Origin: Branchinecta lynchi
Lineage: Eukaryota > Arthropoda > Branchiopoda > Anostraca > Branchinectidae
NCBI GenBank assembly: GCA_023053575.1
Contig: JAKZAP010000010.1
Coordinates: forward strand, 17,606,628 to 17,670,627
Direction of reading: 5' to 3'
DNA: 64,000 bases
A program made the translations under genes and the position numbers. Under the pieces are notes generated by a model. The model had not been told where the DNA came from, made no database searches, and saw only the letters and a list, made by a program, of their open reading frames with translations. Position 1 is the stretch's first letter. Each line of letters begins with the position of its first letter. Shown here one piece after another: positions 61,801-64,000 of the stretch.

Positions 61801-63790
61801 ATTAAAATTGTTATTTATACCACACAAGTGATCGTCATGGGCGACATGGTATCAGACGAATTTAATGCGGAATTGGGAATTCGACAAGGATGTCCATTAA
61901 GCATGATGCTCTTAACTATACATTGATCCGCTTCTAAAATTCCTTGAAATGAAACTACGTGGTATTAAGCTATTTGATGAAATATTAAAAGCGAGAGGTT
62001 TCGTTGATGACATAACCACGTTTACAGAAGACGAGGAAAATAACAAAATGGCTATCGAGTTGTGCAGGACATTACTGCAAACTCGTCAAGCTAGAATTAA
62101 ATAAAGGAAAGTGCGAAATTTTGGAAATCACGTCAGAAAGAGAAGATGGGATAATGGAAGTATGTGGAATACCGTTGAAAAAAGAGATACAAATCCTGGG
62201 ATTAAAATTTAATAAATCGTGGAAATAACAGAAAAAAAGAATTGGTCGGAAAACAGTATAAAAAATTATAGCATCTATAAATTACCGACGGAATCGGAAA
62301 CTCACGGTTTTTCAGAAAGCGGAATACATAAATATTTACAGCCTTCCAATAATATGGTATTTGGCTAATGTTTCGTACCCTTCGAAAGCGAAATTAAAAA
62401 AAATTCACAAAATACTATAAAACTTCATATGGGAAGGAAAAGAACCGCCAAAACTCAGAATTACAGATATAAATATTCTTTGAGCCCAAGCTGACTTTGA
62501 AACATTTATTCAAACAATGTTCCGTGTAACCGTACGTATCCGTGTAAACATTGTTTGAATAAATATTACAGATATGTATCAGCAGAAGCTAAAAGGAGGA
62601 CTGCAGATAATTGACCCTGAAGCTAAGTCAAGAGAACTTTTCGTCAGAACAGCTCTAGAAAATATGACCGAGAAAAAAGAATCAGTATTAAATTCGTGGA
62701 TGTTAATGAGAAAAAGCGGGAAAAAAGGATACTCACGAAGCCTAGAAATGGCGTTTATGGACATAGAAGAGATGAGAAAAGAAATAATTTTTTATCCCGA
62801 TGTAAGAGAAATACCAAAAGAAGGGATACGAAATTTTTACTGAGAAAAGATGAGTCTACCGGATATAAAATTAACTGAAGAAAAACGGATAGACGAAGAG
62901 CAAGCAAACCGAACTTTCAATCTCCTCCATACATCGATGCTTTCGCCGAAAGTAAAACAGCATATGTTTTACCAAATACATAACGTTCTACCTACAGAAG
63001 AAAGAAGGCACCGAATTTTCCCTGAACATGACACGGGAAAATGCAAAAACTGTAATGAAATCGAAGATGTAAATCATTTTCTCATTAAATGAGAGAAGAA
63101 AAAGGAGCGACTAAGAAAATTCGAAAAAATAATATATACTTTAATGGAATATAGACATAAATGACATTTAAAGGAAGAAATGAGCCTATTAATTGTTACA
63201 AGTAAACATGGATTAAAAAGAGAAAGGACAATGACATTAATGATATCGACAATTTGATATTATGAGTGGAAAGAAAGAGAAAAAGGTAAGGATGATTCCG
63301 TATTAATGAAAGTTAAAAAAATGTTGGGAAATAATAAAAGATAGTAAAGATAAAGTAGGAAATGATTCGGAATTAAAATTTAATATTGATGATTTAGTTT
63401 GAAATTTAGTTAAAAAAACAAGAAATAATAAGTGGGATAGTACAGTTATATTTAAATGGTAATTTTTAAGGTTTTAAGAAAGGGATAAAGTTTAAAGTTA
63501 TATTTGGCAACCAAAGTAGTTTTATATTAAGAAAGTTGGTAATCGTTAAAAGTTTTTCATTTAATCGTACTAATTAATTTTGTATGTAAAGTACGATCAA
63601 ATGAACGTTTATTTATATTTTATTTATTTATTTTATTTTAATTGTTTTAGATATTTAAAAAAACTAAAATAAAAAAGGGTTTTGGTATCGGAGAAGGAAA
63701 TGAAAAAGATCGTAAGAAATGCCACTACAAAAGGGATTCCCTATTACGGAAGGGCATCCTTTTTTTATTAAAAAATAAATAAAAATACCC
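61801..63790 (+). pseudogene. Non-LTR retrotransposon remnant 2: RT domain, zinc-binding C terminus and 3' UTR
   Basis: In order: GIRQGCPLSMMLLTI (RT block 4/5 motif) at about 61888; after a frame change, YIDPLLKFLEMKLRGIKLFD; the catalytic-type GFVDDITTF at about 62000; then QILGLKF (thumb). An insertion at 62471-62564 splits WEGKEPPKLRITD from MYQQKLKGGLQIIDPEAKSR. The C terminus has CKNCNEIEDVNHFLI, a zf-RVT-type CXXC...H motif (about 63040-63085). Stops and frameshifts are frequent. An AT-rich 3' UTR ends in AAAAAATAAATAAAAA near 63785. FVDD in place of YADD places it apart from remnant 1. Confidence 0.85.
62471..62564. mobile_element. Hammerhead-family insertion in an RT gene with 11-bp target duplication, ribozyme absent
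   Basis: The 94-bp insert has inverted arms of family 3' sequence (TTTGAGCCCAAGCTGACTTT with AAACATTTATTCAAACAATG on the left; CGTATCCGTGTAAACATTGT with TTGAATAAAT on the right) and no ribozyme. The flanks ATTACAGATAT at 62460-62470 and 62565-62575 are identical. Removing the insert and one repeat leaves the RT reading frame continuous. Confidence 0.85.
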
Positions 63791-64000
63791 TCAGAACGTA
63801 AGGTTATCTTAAAAACCTAACATGCAAGTTAAATTTGCCCCCCCCCCCACACTTCAGCAGCATCCTCAATATGCAATTACCACCGACTACCGGTGCCAAC
63901 CACTAAGCCTACCAATGCAAAGGGATGATTAGTGTATGCATTACTGTACCTTTTCTTTCTGTTAAAATTCTATCACTAGTCAACATTATTCCAACTAACA
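63791..64000. other. No gene recognised
   Basis: A C run lies at 63839-63848. Nothing else is recognised up to the window edge. Confidence 0.4.

Noticed and set aside
1..64000. CRISPR arrays, operons or other prokaryotic features
   Set aside because: The window shows spliced exons, non-LTR retrotransposons and MITEs. The tandem repeats have no repeat-spacer structure and no bacterial-type genes are present.

Overview
This window is eukaryotic, almost certainly from an arthropod, and looks like intron and intergenic DNA of a large repeat-rich genome. The only host gene I can support is a Sidestep-family immunoglobulin cell-surface protein on the minus strand; that family is best known from insects and other arthropods. 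Three consecutive coding exons are resolved with canonical splice sites and matching phases: a signal-peptide exon (32184-32081), the first half of Ig domain 1 (21163-21043) and its second half (4192-3984). The introns are about 10.9 kb and 16.9 kb, and the gene continues beyond the left edge. A crustacean is plausible, but the species cannot be fixed from the sequence alone.

Most of the recognisable remainder is mobile DNA, usually short, non-autonomous and nested. Families seen: (1) hAT-like MITEs with CAGGCCCGTATCCAGG-type ends, internal poly-G/poly-C tracts and 8-bp target duplications (eight copies, five with a clear duplication); (2) family B, about 1.1 kb, with a 137-bp tandem core and GGGATCCC palindromes near both ends (eight copies or fragments); (3) family C, 1.8-2 kb, with a tandem unit of about 420 bp and a 3' hairpin built on GGCACTTG/CAAGTGCC; (4) families G and M, dispersed repeats of unknown class; (5) smaller terminal-inverted-repeat elements with 8-bp, 6-bp, TTAA or TAA duplications; (6) truncated non-LTR retrotransposons, two of them with reverse-transcriptase remnants at the right end (60.7-63.8 kb).

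The most interesting system is a dispersed short retro-element that carries a hammerhead self-cleaving ribozyme. Thirteen loci contain the family, two of them as flank sequence only. Three motifs (3714-3773 plus, 25763-25704 minus, 36329-36388 plus) keep every catalytic-core base, a helix II of about 7 bp with a 6-nt loop, and a 4-bp inner helix I; two of the three also keep an outer helix I beyond an internal loop. Helix III is a loopless AUAU palindrome, as in the dimer-acting hammerheads of Penelope-like elements and animal retrozymes. Several insertions are head-to-head inverted dimers, and insertions are flanked by direct repeats of 9-12 bp. One intact ribozyme lies sense-oriented inside the first mapped intron of the Sidestep-like gene.

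Layout: 1-4 kb, unassigned DNA, B fragments and a hammerhead dimer; 4 kb, exon 3; 4-21 kb, intron with nested B/D/C, MITEs and M copies; 21.1 kb, exon 2; 21-32 kb, intron with G, C, hammerheads and B; 32.1 kb, exon 1; 33-60 kb, upstream DNA dense in repeats; 60.7-63.8 kb, two non-LTR remnants, one carrying a hammerhead-family insertion.
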